Below are positions 34,664 through 45,684 of a DNA stretch of 64,000 nucleotides, piece after piece. Source of the DNA: Thermanaerothrix solaris (GTDB lineage Bacteria > Chloroflexota > Anaerolineae > Anaerolineales > Anaerolineaceae); assembly GCF_032334255.1 (NCBI RefSeq), contig NZ_JAUHMF010000002.1:1054001-1118000 (forward strand), read 5' to 3'. Each line of letters starts with the position of its first letter. Position 1 is the stretch's first letter. The position numbers and the translations under genes were made by a program. The notes beneath the pieces were generated by a model. The model searched no databases and had not been told where the DNA came from. It saw nothing but the letters and a program-made list of their open reading frames with translations.

Positions 34664-36202
34664 ATGACCTGGTTGGACGCACACTGGTTGACTTTGATCT
34701 TATTTGTTCCCACGGCGGGAGCCATTATTTTGCTCGTTTTACCTTTGCGTACGGAAAAAAGCCTGCGCGGGTTAGCGTTATTCTTTTCTCTTATTCCCTT
34801 GGTTCTTACCCTTGCCCTATGGGCGCGCTTTGCTGCAGCACCTAGTGTAGATGGCTTTCGATTTGTGGAGCGGGTAGATTGGTATAGCGCCATTGGGTCG
34901 TCTTATCACTTGGGAATAGATGGGCTTTCGCTTCCGCTTGTCCTGCTAACCACGTTACTCACACCACTGGCTTTGCTGGCCTCGAGCAGCATCAAAGAGA
35001 ACCTTAAGGCTTACTTGGTGCTCTTCCTGTTGCTCGAGACTGGTATGCTGGGCGTCTTTCTGGCATTAGATCTATTGCTCTTCTTCGTTTTCTGGGAAGT
35101 CGGTTTGGTGCCCATGTATTTTCTGATCAGCCAGTGGGGAGGTGCTAATCGACATTATGCTGCGCTTAAGTTCATTCTCTATACCATGGGTGGATCATTG
35201 GGATTATTGCTGGCCATTCAAGTTATGGGATTAAGCAGTGGGACATTTGATCTGGTGGCGCTGTTCCAACGTTGGCCGGCCCTGGCGCGCTTAGATCTCC
35301 CACTGGGACTGTCCATGAGCACGGTTAAGGCCATTGCTTTTTGGGCTTTCGTGATTGCTTTTGCAATCAAGGTACCGATTTGGCCGTTTCACACTTGGTT
35401 GCCCGATGCTCACACGGAAGCCCCTACCGCCGGTTCAATGATCCTGGCAGGTGTTTTGCTCAAACTTGGTGGCTATGGGTTTATCCGTTTGGTGTTACCT
35501 CTCTTTCCCAATGAGGCGCAACAGTTTGCGCCATGGTTAGCGGCTTTGGCGGTGGCAGCGATCATCTTCGGTGCGTTGGGGGCGTTGGCACAGCAAGATT
35601 TCAAACGCTTGGTTGCCTATTCTTCAATCAACCACATGGGGTTTGTGGTCTTGGGTGTGGCGGCGGCAGCCCTGACTTGGCGGGCCGTAGATGCTCAAAC
35701 CCGTCTGGATGCTAACCTTGCCCTAAATGGCGCCATATTGCAGATGTTTAACCATGGCTTAAGCGCAGCTGGGATGTTTTTCCTCGTGGGTGTCATTTAT
35801 GATCGTGCTCATACCCGCGATTTGCAGGCTTTTGGTGGTTTGTATGCCATTCTTCCCGTTTATGGGACGATGCTAATCTTCACGGCCATGGCGTCTTTAG
35901 GGCTACCAGGATTGGGGGGATTTGTATCAGAGTTTTTGGTGGTGCGAGGGGCATGGCCGCAACTTATGCTGGCAACCGCTTTGAGCATGATTGGACTGTT
36001 TTTCACGGGGGCATATATCCTGAAAGCCTTGCGTTTGGTATTACATGGACCTCTTAATCCGCGCTGGCAAAATGTGCTCACGGATATGAATACTCTAGAA
36101 CTAGTGGTTATTTTGCCCCTAATCGGTCTCAGTCTGCTTACCGGGTTATGGCCGGCCTGGATCCTAGGAATGATCAACCAAGCCATTGTGACATTTTTCT
36201 AA
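34664..36202 (+). CDS. nuoM: NADH-quinone oxidoreductase subunit M, copy 1
   Basis: 512 residues, about 14 helices. It keeps the canonical proton-pump residues: TM5 Glu in FFVFWEVGLVPMYF, TM7 Lys in AFAIKVPIWPFHTWLPDAH and TM8 Lys in LLKLGGYGFIR. It is followed 11 nt later by a second, divergent nuoM. Confidence 0.95.
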   Translation: MTWLDAHWLTLILFVPTAGAIILLVLPLRTEKSLRGLALFFSLIPLVLTLALWARFAAAPSVDGFRFVERVDWYSAIGSSYHLGIDGLSLPLVLLTTLLTPLALLASSSIKENLKAYLVLFLLLETGMLGVFLALDLLLFFVFWEVGLVPMYFLISQWGGANRHYAALKFILYTMGGSLGLLLAIQVMGLSSGTFDLVALFQRWPALARLDLPLGLSMSTVKAIAFWAFVIAFAIKVPIWPFHTWLPDAHTEAPTAGSMILAGVLLKLGGYGFIRLVLPLFPNEAQQFAPWLAALAVAAIIFGALGALAQQDFKRLVAYSSINHMGFVVLGVAAAALTWRAVDAQTRLDANLALNGAILQMFNHGLSAAGMFFLVGVIYDRAHTRDLQAFGGLYAILPVYGTMLIFTAMASLGLPGLGGFVSEFLVVRGAWPQLMLATALSMIGLFFTGAYILKALRLVLHGPLNPRWQNVLTDMNTLELVVILPLIGLSLLTGLWPAWILGMINQAIVTFF

Positions 36203-36213
36203 TGAGGTGAGGA

Positions 36214-37686
36214 ATGAATTTTCCCATTCTGAGCGCCATTGTACTAACACCCCTGGTGGCCGGGTTAATCTTGTTGTGCTTACCAGCGGACCGCCACTCT
36301 TGGGTGCGAGGTATTGCATTGGTCGCTGCTACGTTGGTATTGGGGTTAGCCCTGGTGCTCTATTTGCGCTATGACACCCATCTCGGGGGTTACCAGTTTA
36401 TTGAACGTTATCCCTGGTTGCCAGATTTGGGTATCTCTTATGCAGTGGGAGTGGATGGGTTTAGTCTTCCGATGGTCCTGCTGGGGGCATTAGTCTTGTT
36501 TTCGGGTGTATTGGTCTCATGGAATGTCGAAGAACGACCACGTGAGTTTTTCGCATTTATGATGTTTTTGGCCACCAGCATTTTGGGGGTGTTTGTTTCT
36601 CTGGATCTTTTCCTTTTGTTCTTCTTTTTTGAGATCGCTGTCTTTCCCAAGTATTTGATGATCGTGTTATGGGGTTATCCCAAAACCCGCGATTATGGTG
36701 GCATGAAACTAACATTGTACCTGTTTATCGGTTCGGTGCTGGCATTAGTGGGAGCGCTAGCCCTGTATTTCAATTCGGGATTGCGTACCTTTGACCTTCT
36801 GGCGTTGGAGAAAGCCAATTTTGGTGTGGATTTTCAACGTTTCTGGTTCCCATTTATCTTCTTGGGATTTGCCGTATTAGGAGGTATCTTTCCTTTCCAT
36901 AGTTGGGCACCGGATGGTCACGTAGCCGCCCCTACCGCCATTTCTATGTTGCTGGCTGGGGTAGAGATGAAGGTGGGGGCTTTTGCGGCTTTACGCACAG
37001 GAATCATGTTATTACCGCAAGGGGCTCAATTTTGGTCACCGCTTATTCTGGCTCTGGCTACCATCAATGTGGTCTATGGGGCGGCCATTGCCATGGTGCA
37101 GACCGATTTTAAGTACGTGATTGGTTTCTCGTCCGTTTCCCACATGGGGTTAGTGCTTATCGGCTTTGCTACCCTTTCCCGCGAGGGGTTGCTGGGTGCT
37201 GGCTTGCAGATGTTTTCACATGGGGTGATGACGGCTCTCTTTTTTGCCATTGTTGGCATGGTTTATGATCGTGCTCACACTCGCGATATACCCGCTTTGG
37301 GTGGTTTAGCACGGGTGATGCCCTGGGCGGCGGTGGGGTTCATCATTTCGGGTTTAGTTTCCATGGGAATGCCCGGCTTTTCCGGATTCATCGCGGAGTT
37401 CCCGGTCTTCTTGGGTGCCTGGCAACGCGCTCCCTGGGTAGCCGTTATTGCCGTATTGGGCATTATTATTACTTCAGCCTACATCCTTTTGGTCGTGCGG
37501 CGCGTTTTCTTTGGCGAAATGCCCGCTGCATTGGCGGATAAAGTGGGAGATGTAAGTGGAAAGGACAAGGGGGTCATCTTGCTGCTCTCAGCCATTATGA
37601 TCCTTTTAGGGTGGTTCCCTTCGCTGCTTACCCCATTTGTTGAGTCGGGGGTGCGTCACATTTTAGCCTTGGTGGGAGGTGCGTGA
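36214..37686 (+). CDS. NuoM-like antiporter subunit, copy 2 (divergent)
   Basis: 490 residues with its own RBS (GAGGTGAGG) and intact frame, so not a duplication artefact. It keeps the TM5 Glu (FFFFEIAVFPKYLM) and TM8 Lys (VEMKVGAFAALR), but the TM7 segment reads GFAVLGGIFPFHSWAPDGH, with Leu where NuoM has the pumping Lys, and it gains a Lys in FPKY. Complexes with a second NuoM ('2M complex I') are known in several phyla; this is probably such an extra module. NuoM copy 1 is its nearest neighbour. Confidence 0.88.
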   Translation: MNFPILSAIVLTPLVAGLILLCLPADRHSWVRGIALVAATLVLGLALVLYLRYDTHLGGYQFIERYPWLPDLGISYAVGVDGFSLPMVLLGALVLFSGVLVSWNVEERPREFFAFMMFLATSILGVFVSLDLFLLFFFFEIAVFPKYLMIVLWGYPKTRDYGGMKLTLYLFIGSVLALVGALALYFNSGLRTFDLLALEKANFGVDFQRFWFPFIFLGFAVLGGIFPFHSWAPDGHVAAPTAISMLLAGVEMKVGAFAALRTGIMLLPQGAQFWSPLILALATINVVYGAAIAMVQTDFKYVIGFSSVSHMGLVLIGFATLSREGLLGAGLQMFSHGVMTALFFAIVGMVYDRAHTRDIPALGGLARVMPWAAVGFIISGLVSMGMPGFSGFIAEFPVFLGAWQRAPWVAVIAVLGIIITSAYILLVVRRVFFGEMPAALADKVGDVSGKDKGVILLLSAIMILLGWFPSLLTPFVESGVRHILALVGGA

Positions 37687-39144
37687 GTGACGGCTTCAAC
37701 CCTACCTGTAACCTATATTCGTGCTCTAGTCCCTGAGATTGGTTTATTAGTTTTGGCCGGACTGGTGCTGGGATTGGACTTATTTACCTCTGAAGCCTCA
37801 CGCCGGCATTGGTTAGGTGGCGTGGTGGCAATTGGGATTCTTGTTGTTGGGATATTAAGTCTCGTCTTCGCCCTACCTTCCACGCCGCGTTTATTGTGGG
37901 GGGGAACCCTGCGCCTGGATGCGGTGGGGTTTGTCTTTCGGATGATCTTTCTGGCCGGGGCGGGGCTGACAGCGCTTTTTGCGATGCAGGTGAAAGCGAT
38001 CGCCGGAAAAGGGGAGTTTTATGCCTTGCTTCTCCTGAGTGTATTGGGGCTAAGTTTGATGGCTTCTGCGGCGGATTTAGTCATGCTATTTATCGCCATT
38101 GAGACCGCTTCAATACCTCTCTATGTTTTGGCCGGCTTTTACCTCTATGATGTGCGGTCGGCTGAAGCCGGGTTGAAATACATGCTCTTTGGGGCGGTGG
38201 CGTCGGCAATGTTGTTATACGGTTTGAGTCTGCTCTATGGGATGAGCGGCACCACACGCTTGTACGACCTGCCGATGGCATTGCGTCAGGCAGAAGCCCC
38301 CCTCTGGCTGATCGCCATGGCCTTAGTCTTTGTTTTGGCGGGGTTTGGGTTTAAGATAGCCGCTGTTCCTGTTCATTTTTGGGCGCCTGATGTCTATGAA
38401 GGCGCGCCTACACCGGTGACAGGGTATCTTTCTACGGCATCAAAGGCGGCTGGTTTTGCGGTTCTATTACGATTTCTTATCGGTGCCTTTGCCGATCAAG
38501 CCTCGTTTTGGACGCTTCTGATCGGTATTTTAGCGACGGCGAGCATGTTAGTCGGTAATTACCTGGCGTTGGTTCAATCCAATGCCAAGCGCCTGTTGGC
38601 GTATTCTTCCATTGCCCAGGCCGGCTACATTTTGATCGGTGTTGCGGCTGGCACACCACTGGGAGCAACTGGAGCCGTATATTATCTGATTGCCTACTTA
38701 GTGACCAACCTGGCTGCCTTTGGCATTTTAGCGGTCGTTGAGCAGGCGATTGGATCAAGTGACTTGAAAGCCCTAGAGGGGTTGCAGCAACGTTCGGCAC
38801 CACTGGCGCTTGCCATGTTGGTGGCATTGCTGTCATTGGGTGGCATTCCCCCCTTTGCCGGGTTTGTTGCCAAACTACTGGTTTTGGGCTCGGCAGTTGA
38901 GGCCGGTCAGATTTGGTTAGCCTTTGTGGGGGTGTTCAATTCGGTTATCGGGCTTTACTACTACTTAGTTGTGCTCAAGACTGTATATCGTTTCACACCT
39001 GGTGTTGAACCGATAAAAGACATTCGACCAGCCTGGCGACTGGCATTGGGATTTTGTGTATTGGGTATTTTGCTGGTCGGTACTTGGATTGCCCCCTGGT
39101 ATACCTGGGCCGGAAGCGTGGCTAAGGCATTGTGGGTTTATTGA
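37687..39144 (+). CDS. nuoN: NADH-quinone oxidoreductase subunit N
   Basis: 485 residues, 14 helices, GTG start right after the nuoM2 stop with GGGAGG upstream. The TM5 Glu is in FIAIETASIPLYVLAGF and the TM7 Lys in GFGFKIAAVPVHFWAPDVYEGAPTP. Last gene of the cluster: no terminator follows, and the atp promoter -35 overlaps its stop codon. Confidence 0.95.
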   Translation: MTASTLPVTYIRALVPEIGLLVLAGLVLGLDLFTSEASRRHWLGGVVAIGILVVGILSLVFALPSTPRLLWGGTLRLDAVGFVFRMIFLAGAGLTALFAMQVKAIAGKGEFYALLLLSVLGLSLMASAADLVMLFIAIETASIPLYVLAGFYLYDVRSAEAGLKYMLFGAVASAMLLYGLSLLYGMSGTTRLYDLPMALRQAEAPLWLIAMALVFVLAGFGFKIAAVPVHFWAPDVYEGAPTPVTGYLSTASKAAGFAVLLRFLIGAFADQASFWTLLIGILATASMLVGNYLALVQSNAKRLLAYSSIAQAGYILIGVAAGTPLGATGAVYYLIAYLVTNLAAFGILAVVEQAIGSSDLKALEGLQQRSAPLALAMLVALLSLGGIPPFAGFVAKLLVLGSAVEAGQIWLAFVGVFNSVIGLYYYLVVLKTVYRFTPGVEPIKDIRPAWRLALGFCVLGILLVGTWIAPWYTWAGSVAKALWVY

Positions 39145-39170
39145 CGCCACTTTTTAGCCCATGTTATAAT
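39141..39170 (+). promoter_or_regulatory. Promoter of the Fo ATP synthase operon (near-leaderless)
   Basis: TTGACG (39141-39146), 18-bp spacer, TATAAT (39165-39170). The ATG at 39180 starts 9 nt later, so the leader would be 1-3 nt or none. Same hexamers and spacing as the thioesterase promoter at 8744. Confidence 0.85.
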
Positions 39171-39179
39171 CGCATCGTC

Positions 39180-39488
39180 ATGACACCGCCACAGCCCGAG
39201 AAGGACCGCAGGCAGCAATTTATCAATCTCACCATTGCTGGCATTACTGGTCAGGTGGGGTGCCTGACCTTAATCATCGTGCTGCTGGCTGTTTTTGGGG
39301 GCATCTGGTTAGACGTTCGCTTGGGAACTCGACCCTGGTTCACACTGGGCTTATTGGTTTTAAGCATTCCAGTATCGCTAGCGGCTATGTTTTTCGTGGT
39401 AAAGAAAGCGGTCTCAAAAATAAAGCCTATTCCCCCAAAGGCGACTAAACCTACGCTGAAGGAGGCAAACCTTGGAGACGACACCTAA
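39180..39488 (+). CDS. AtpZ/AtpI-family ATP synthase accessory protein
   Basis: 102 residues, two membrane helices (about 18-40 and 50-70) and a basic C-terminus. Location as first gene before atpB and the 'GIWLDVRLGTRPWFTLGLL' pattern fit AtpZ/AtpI, which help c-ring assembly and may carry Mg2+. It overlaps atpB by 17 bp. Confidence 0.8.
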   Translation: MTPPQPEKDRRQQFINLTIAGITGQVGCLTLIIVLLAVFGGIWLDVRLGTRPWFTLGLLVLSIPVSLAAMFFVVKKAVSKIKPIPPKATKPTLKEANLGDDT

Positions 39489-40440
39489 GAAGTGGCGTTG
39501 GGGCGTGAATCGCTGGATTGTACTGGCGTGTATTATTCTGGGAGTTTTTGCCGTAAATATTGCAGCGCCAGTGCGACCCCATATTCAGGTTGCACCTGAA
39601 AAACTTATTGAAGAGCCACTTTTCCATCTCGGTCCATTGGGAGATTTTTATCTGGTTAACACCCTACCAGCCCTGCTGATCGTTGACTTGATTGTCTTAT
39701 GGATCGCGTGGTCGGTTCAGCGGACAGTGCGTAAAGGGGATTTGGTGCCACGTGGGATTGCTGGGGCTTTAGAAGCGCTGATCGAAATCCTTTATAACCT
39801 TACCGAAAGTTCAGCCGGAAGATGGGCAAAGGAAATTTTCCCCTGGTTCGCTTCGATTTTCCTCGTGGTTTTGATTGCGAACCTGATGAAGTTGGTTCCC
39901 GGCGTAGAAACGATTGGCATTATTCACCATGCCGAAAAGGACGGTCACGCAATTCAAGCCCTAGGAGGAGTCTGGTACACCCTGAGCACGGAGAAGGGCG
40001 AATATACGCTAACGCCCTTCGTGCGCGGTCTCTCAACCGATCTAAACTTTACCGTGGGTTTGGCACTGATCTCGGTGTTCATGACCCAGGTTATCGGTGT
40101 TCGAGCCCAAGGATGGCGCTATTTTCTTAAGTTCTTCAACGTCACCACGCTGTTTTCACGGCCTTTCTTCGGGGCGATTGATTTCCTGGTCGGACTTCTA
40201 GAGACTATTTCCGAACTGGCTAAAATTCTCTCGTTCTCATTCCGGTTGTTCGGAAATATGTTTGCCGGCTTTGTGTTGATTGCTTTGGTTGGCTCGTTGT
40301 TGCCCGTCTTTATCCCATCGTTTGTGTATGTGTTTGAGGCATTTATTGCCCTAATTCAGGCTTTTGTTTTTGGTATGCTCACCATGGTGTTCATGGCTCA
40401 AGCTACGCGCGGGCATGGTGGTGAGGGCGAACACCATTAA
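39472..40440 (+). CDS. atpB: F-type ATP synthase subunit a
   Basis: 322 residues, TTG start with AAGGAGG upstream. Stator channel subunit. The essential Arg is in SFSFRLFGNMFAGFVLIALVGS and the C-terminal helix IALIQAFVFGMLTMVFMAQA is intact. There is an extra loop (about residues 140-180) before the channel helices. Confidence 0.95.
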   Translation: METTPKKWRWGVNRWIVLACIILGVFAVNIAAPVRPHIQVAPEKLIEEPLFHLGPLGDFYLVNTLPALLIVDLIVLWIAWSVQRTVRKGDLVPRGIAGALEALIEILYNLTESSAGRWAKEIFPWFASIFLVVLIANLMKLVPGVETIGIIHHAEKDGHAIQALGGVWYTLSTEKGEYTLTPFVRGLSTDLNFTVGLALISVFMTQVIGVRAQGWRYFLKFFNVTTLFSRPFFGAIDFLVGLLETISELAKILSFSFRLFGNMFAGFVLIALVGSLLPVFIPSFVYVFEAFIALIQAFVFGMLTMVFMAQATRGHGGEGEHH

Positions 40441-40495
40441 AGTGTTGGAACATTAATTTCGAGAACAAAAATTCATCGAGAGGAGGCGATTTAAC

Positions 40496-40732
40496 ATGAC
40501 GGGTGATATCATCCTGGCGGCGAAGTTTATCGGTGCAGGTCTCTCTATGATCGGTGCTCTAGGGGCAGGGGTGGGCATTGGTCTAAGTGTACAGGGTGCA
40601 TTGCAGGGAATGGCGCGAAATCCTGACGCTTATGGTAACCTGCTTACGAACATGATTCTCGGTATCGCATTCTCGGAAGCCATCGCCATTTACTGTTTGG
40701 TGATCGCTTTCTTGATGCTCTTCGTGCTCTAA
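40496..40732 (+). CDS. atpE: F-type ATP synthase subunit c
   Basis: 78 residues, two helices joined by the polar loop ARNPDAY. The ion-binding Glu is in IAFSEAIAIYCLV. The Gln and the Ser-Thr following Glu that mark Na+-binding rings are absent, so proton coupling is expected. RBS GAGAGGAGG. Confidence 0.95.
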   Translation: MTGDIILAAKFIGAGLSMIGALGAGVGIGLSVQGALQGMARNPDAYGNLLTNMILGIAFSEAIAIYCLVIAFLMLFVL

Positions 40733-40755
40733 TTCCTCGAATGAAGGAGTGAACC

Positions 40756-41493
40756 TTGGAAAAATTAGGTATCTCCCTGGGAATGTTGTTTGTTCAAATT
40801 CTCAGTTTTGTCGTGTTGTTTGTGGTGTTGCGGGCCTGGGTGTTCAAGCCCCTCATGGCCCAATTGGAAAAACGCCGTAAGATAGTCGCACAAGGTTTAG
40901 AAGATGCCCGAGTAGCCGCCGAAGCCCGTGCTAATGCCGAAAAAGAGGCCAGCCGTATTATTGCCGAAGCCCAGGCAAAGGCTGCAGATATCGTGCGTGA
41001 GGCGACGGAGCGTGCCGAGGCGGTAGCGCGTGAAGTGCGGGCAACGCAAGAAGAGGAACTGCGTAAGCAACGCGAGCAGGCTTTGGCTGAGTTAGAGGCG
41101 GAACGCAATCGTGTGCTGAGCGAGATGCGTGGTCAGATTGCTGCTCTGGCCATTGCAGCGACGCAAAAACTGATTAAGGAAACGCTGGATGAACAACGTC
41201 AACGGGCATTGTTGGCAGAATTCTTCTCCGGCGTGCGGGATGGGAAGGTAGTTGTGCTCGAGGAAGAGACACTGACGGGCGGCGCTGCAGAGGTTACCAG
41301 TGCATTACCTTTAACCCCGGAAGAACAAGAGGTTGTCAAACGAGATATCCTCGCCCGTTTAGGAGGAGGTGCGTCGGTAACCTTCCGAGTTGACCCCTCA
41401 ATTTTGGGCGGCTTAATCGTCCGCGTTGGGGATCGGGTAATTGATGGTTCGGTAGCCGGGCAATTGCAAAGCTTGCGCCAGCATTTGCAGTGA
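40756..41493 (+). CDS. ATP synthase b subunit fused to the C-terminal part of delta
   Basis: 245 residues, TTG start with GAAGGAG upstream. Residues 1-30 are the membrane anchor and 30-160 a long charged coiled coil (b subunit). After a linker, residues about 185-245 (LPLTPEEQEVVKRDILARLGGG... DPSILGGLIVRVGDRVIDGSV) match the C-terminal domain of delta/OSCP, while delta's N-terminal six-helix domain is absent. This is the last gene of the operon: alpha, gamma, beta and epsilon do not follow. Confidence 0.87.
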   Translation: MEKLGISLGMLFVQILSFVVLFVVLRAWVFKPLMAQLEKRRKIVAQGLEDARVAAEARANAEKEASRIIAEAQAKAADIVREATERAEAVAREVRATQEEELRKQREQALAELEAERNRVLSEMRGQIAALAIAATQKLIKETLDEQRQRALLAEFFSGVRDGKVVVLEEETLTGGAAEVTSALPLTPEEQEVVKRDILARLGGGASVTFRVDPSILGGLIVRVGDRVIDGSVAGQLQSLRQHLQ

Positions 41494-41545
41494 GTTTGGT
41501 CACCTCTTGGTCTTATTCTAACGCATCGCTTTATTATTAAAGATC

Positions 41546-41575
41546 AAACCCCCTGTCCATTCCGGCGGGGGTTTT
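41546..41575 (+). terminator. Terminator of the Fo operon
   Basis: AAACCCCC / GGGGGTTT stem (41546-41553 and 41567-41574) followed by TT; it closes the atp operon before murE. Confidence 0.75.
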
Positions 41576-41588
41576 GGTTGTAAAGGGA

Positions 41589-41594
41589 TAAAAT
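41589..41594 (+). promoter_or_regulatory. Possible -10 of a leaderless murE mRNA
   Basis: TAAAAT 7 nt before the murE ATG; the -35 region falls in the preceding terminator and does not match consensus. Confidence 0.35.
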
Positions 41595-41601
41595 TCACTT
41601 T

Positions 41602-43200
41602 ATGTCATACGCTTCGGTGATTGCCCTTCCACGACCTCTTTCCTTAAACGACATTTTGGCTCAAACGCCGATCGAGGTGCTGAATCCTGAGCCACTGCCA
41701 CGCATCATGATCCAGGGGCTTTGTATGGATTCACGGGATGCTTTCCCGGGCTGTTTGTTTGTGGCCTTGCCGGGTACGACCACGGACGGTCATCGGTATA
41801 TTCCCCAAGCTATCCAGAAGGGTGCGGTGGCTGTGATGGGAACTCAGCCCTATGATGCCAATCCTCATTCCGTCCCCTATATCCAGGTGCAAGATGCGCG
41901 CTTTGCTCTGGCTTATCTTTCTGCGGCGCTCTATAACTTTCCTGCCCGTTCCATGACCGTGATTGGGGTAACGGGCACCGATGGGAAGACCACCACCACA
42001 AACTTGATTTATCATGTCCTTCTTGCGGCAGGCCTAAAGGCAGGCATGATCTCAACCGTCAATGCTGTGATTGGGGATCAGGTGCTGGATACTGGATTTC
42101 ATGTCACCACGCCCGAGGCCCCTGATGTTCAGCGCTATCTTGCCCTGATGCGTGATTCCGGCCTCACCCATGCTGTCCTTGAGGCGACGTCGCATGGTTT
42201 AGCCCAAGACCGGGTGACTGCTTGTGAATTCGATATTGCTGTGGTCACCAATATCACCCATGAGCACCTGGATTACCACGGCTCCTATGAGGCTTACCGT
42301 GCTGCGAAAGCCCGCTTGTTTCAATTTCTGGAAACGACACTCCCCAAACCCCAAGGAAACCCACGTCTCGCCGTGCTTAACCGCGATGATGTGTCTTATG
42401 GCTACCTGAGAGCCCTGGTCAAAGGGCCTCAAGTTGCTTACAGCCTCCAACCTGGGGCTGAGGTGTGGGCGGAAACCGTCCGCCAGGATGCAGAGGGGCT
42501 TTCATTTGTGGCTCATGTGGGTCAACACGTTATTCCCATACGTAGCCGTTTGATCGGCGAATATAATGTTTCGAACATCCTGGCGGCGATAGCGGCAACG
42601 GTGTTAGGATTAGGCGTGGCTCCGGAAGCGGCGCGGCTTGGAGTATTCAACTTGCCAGGTATTCCCGGACGCATGGAACGGATTGACTTGGGTCAAGATT
42701 TCTTCGCCATTGTGGATTTCGCCCATACGCCGAATGCCCTAAAGCGTGCTTTAACTACGGTGCGCCAGTTGACACGGGGGCGGGTGATCGCCATCTTTGG
42801 TTCAGCAGGGCTACGGGATCGCGAGAAGCGACACCTTATGGCAGCGGAATCGGCGCGTCTGGCGGATATCACGATTCTGACGGCTGAAGATCCACGTACC
42901 GAATCGCTTGAGGAGATCCTTGACGTCATGCTTCGGGCTGCGGTTCGGGAGGGAGCCGTAGAGGGTGAAACGGTGTTTCGGGTCCCGGATCGGGGTGAAG
43001 CAATTCGGTTGGGGGTGTGCCTGGCTCAACCCGGAGATGTGGTGATCGCCCTGGGCAAGGGGCATGAGCAATCCATGTGCTTTGGGACGGTGGAATATCC
43101 CTGGGATGACCGTTTGGCCATGCGGGCAGCCCTAGCTGAACGTCTGGGACTGTCCGGCTATTCCATGCCTTATCTGCCGACTCAAGGAGAAAGCGAATAA
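41602..43200 (+). CDS. murE: UDP-MurNAc-tripeptide synthetase (MurE)
   Basis: 532 residues. Adds the third stem-peptide residue to UDP-MurNAc-L-Ala-D-Glu. N-terminal Mur ligase domain, P-loop GVTGTDGKTTTT, carbamylated-Lys region ATSHGL and NITHEHLDYHG, and C-terminal domain. The substrate motif that reads DNPR in diaminopimelate-adding enzymes is AEDPRTES here, so the third residue may not be diaminopimelate. No other mur gene is adjacent; it is flanked by terminators. Confidence 0.9.
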   Translation: MSYASVIALPRPLSLNDILAQTPIEVLNPEPLPRIMIQGLCMDSRDAFPGCLFVALPGTTTDGHRYIPQAIQKGAVAVMGTQPYDANPHSVPYIQVQDARFALAYLSAALYNFPARSMTVIGVTGTDGKTTTTNLIYHVLLAAGLKAGMISTVNAVIGDQVLDTGFHVTTPEAPDVQRYLALMRDSGLTHAVLEATSHGLAQDRVTACEFDIAVVTNITHEHLDYHGSYEAYRAAKARLFQFLETTLPKPQGNPRLAVLNRDDVSYGYLRALVKGPQVAYSLQPGAEVWAETVRQDAEGLSFVAHVGQHVIPIRSRLIGEYNVSNILAAIAATVLGLGVAPEAARLGVFNLPGIPGRMERIDLGQDFFAIVDFAHTPNALKRALTTVRQLTRGRVIAIFGSAGLRDREKRHLMAAESARLADITILTAEDPRTESLEEILDVMLRAAVREGAVEGETVFRVPDRGEAIRLGVCLAQPGDVVIALGKGHEQSMCFGTVEYPWDDRLAMRAALAERLGLSGYSMPYLPTQGESE

Positions 43201-43203
43201 AAA

Positions 43204-43232
43204 GCCGCCCCATCTGAATATAATGGGGCGGC
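43204..43232 (-). terminator. Terminator of pnp
   Basis: GCCGCCCCAT / ATGGGGCGGC 10-bp stem. On the minus strand it is followed by TTTTTATTC, so it serves pnp; the T-run overlaps the end of murE. Confidence 0.85.
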
Positions 43233-43255
43233 GGCATTGCAGATGCGCTTATTTT

Positions 43256-45508
<2,253 letters not shown>

Positions 45509-45561
45509 ATTCTCCTTTACCTCTTTTTTATCCCCCCAGCGGGTTAGGAACTGAAAACCAT

Positions 45562-45579
45562 TGAGGACTTTTGTCCTCA
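45562..45579 (-). promoter_or_regulatory. Hairpin in the pnp leader
   Basis: TGAGGAC-AAAA-GTCCTCA on the minus strand, 54 nt before the pnp start. In E. coli a pnp leader stem is the site of RNase III-dependent autoregulation; a comparable role here is inference. Confidence 0.45.
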
Positions 45580-45629
45580 CCAGATTTCAACTCCCAACCG
45601 CGTGGGGGGAGAATGACCCTTTTAGTCTC

Positions 45630-45670
45630 AAAAAAGTGAGTAGATGGTCAACGTGCTGCCATCTACTCAC
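45630..45670 (-). terminator. Terminator between rpsO and pnp
   Basis: Perfect 12-bp stem GTGAGTAGATGG / CCATCTACTCAC with 11-nt loop, followed on the minus strand by TTTTTT. Confidence 0.92.
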
Positions 45671-45684
45671 CCGCTTTCTTCCGT

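Noticed and set aside
34664..37686. Two nuoM genes as one gene broken by a frameshift or an assembly duplication
   Set aside because: Each is full length with its own ribosome-binding site, and they differ in sequence throughout.
40496..40732. Na+-dependent c subunit
   Set aside because: The Gln in helix 1 and the polar residues after the Glu needed for Na+ binding are not present.
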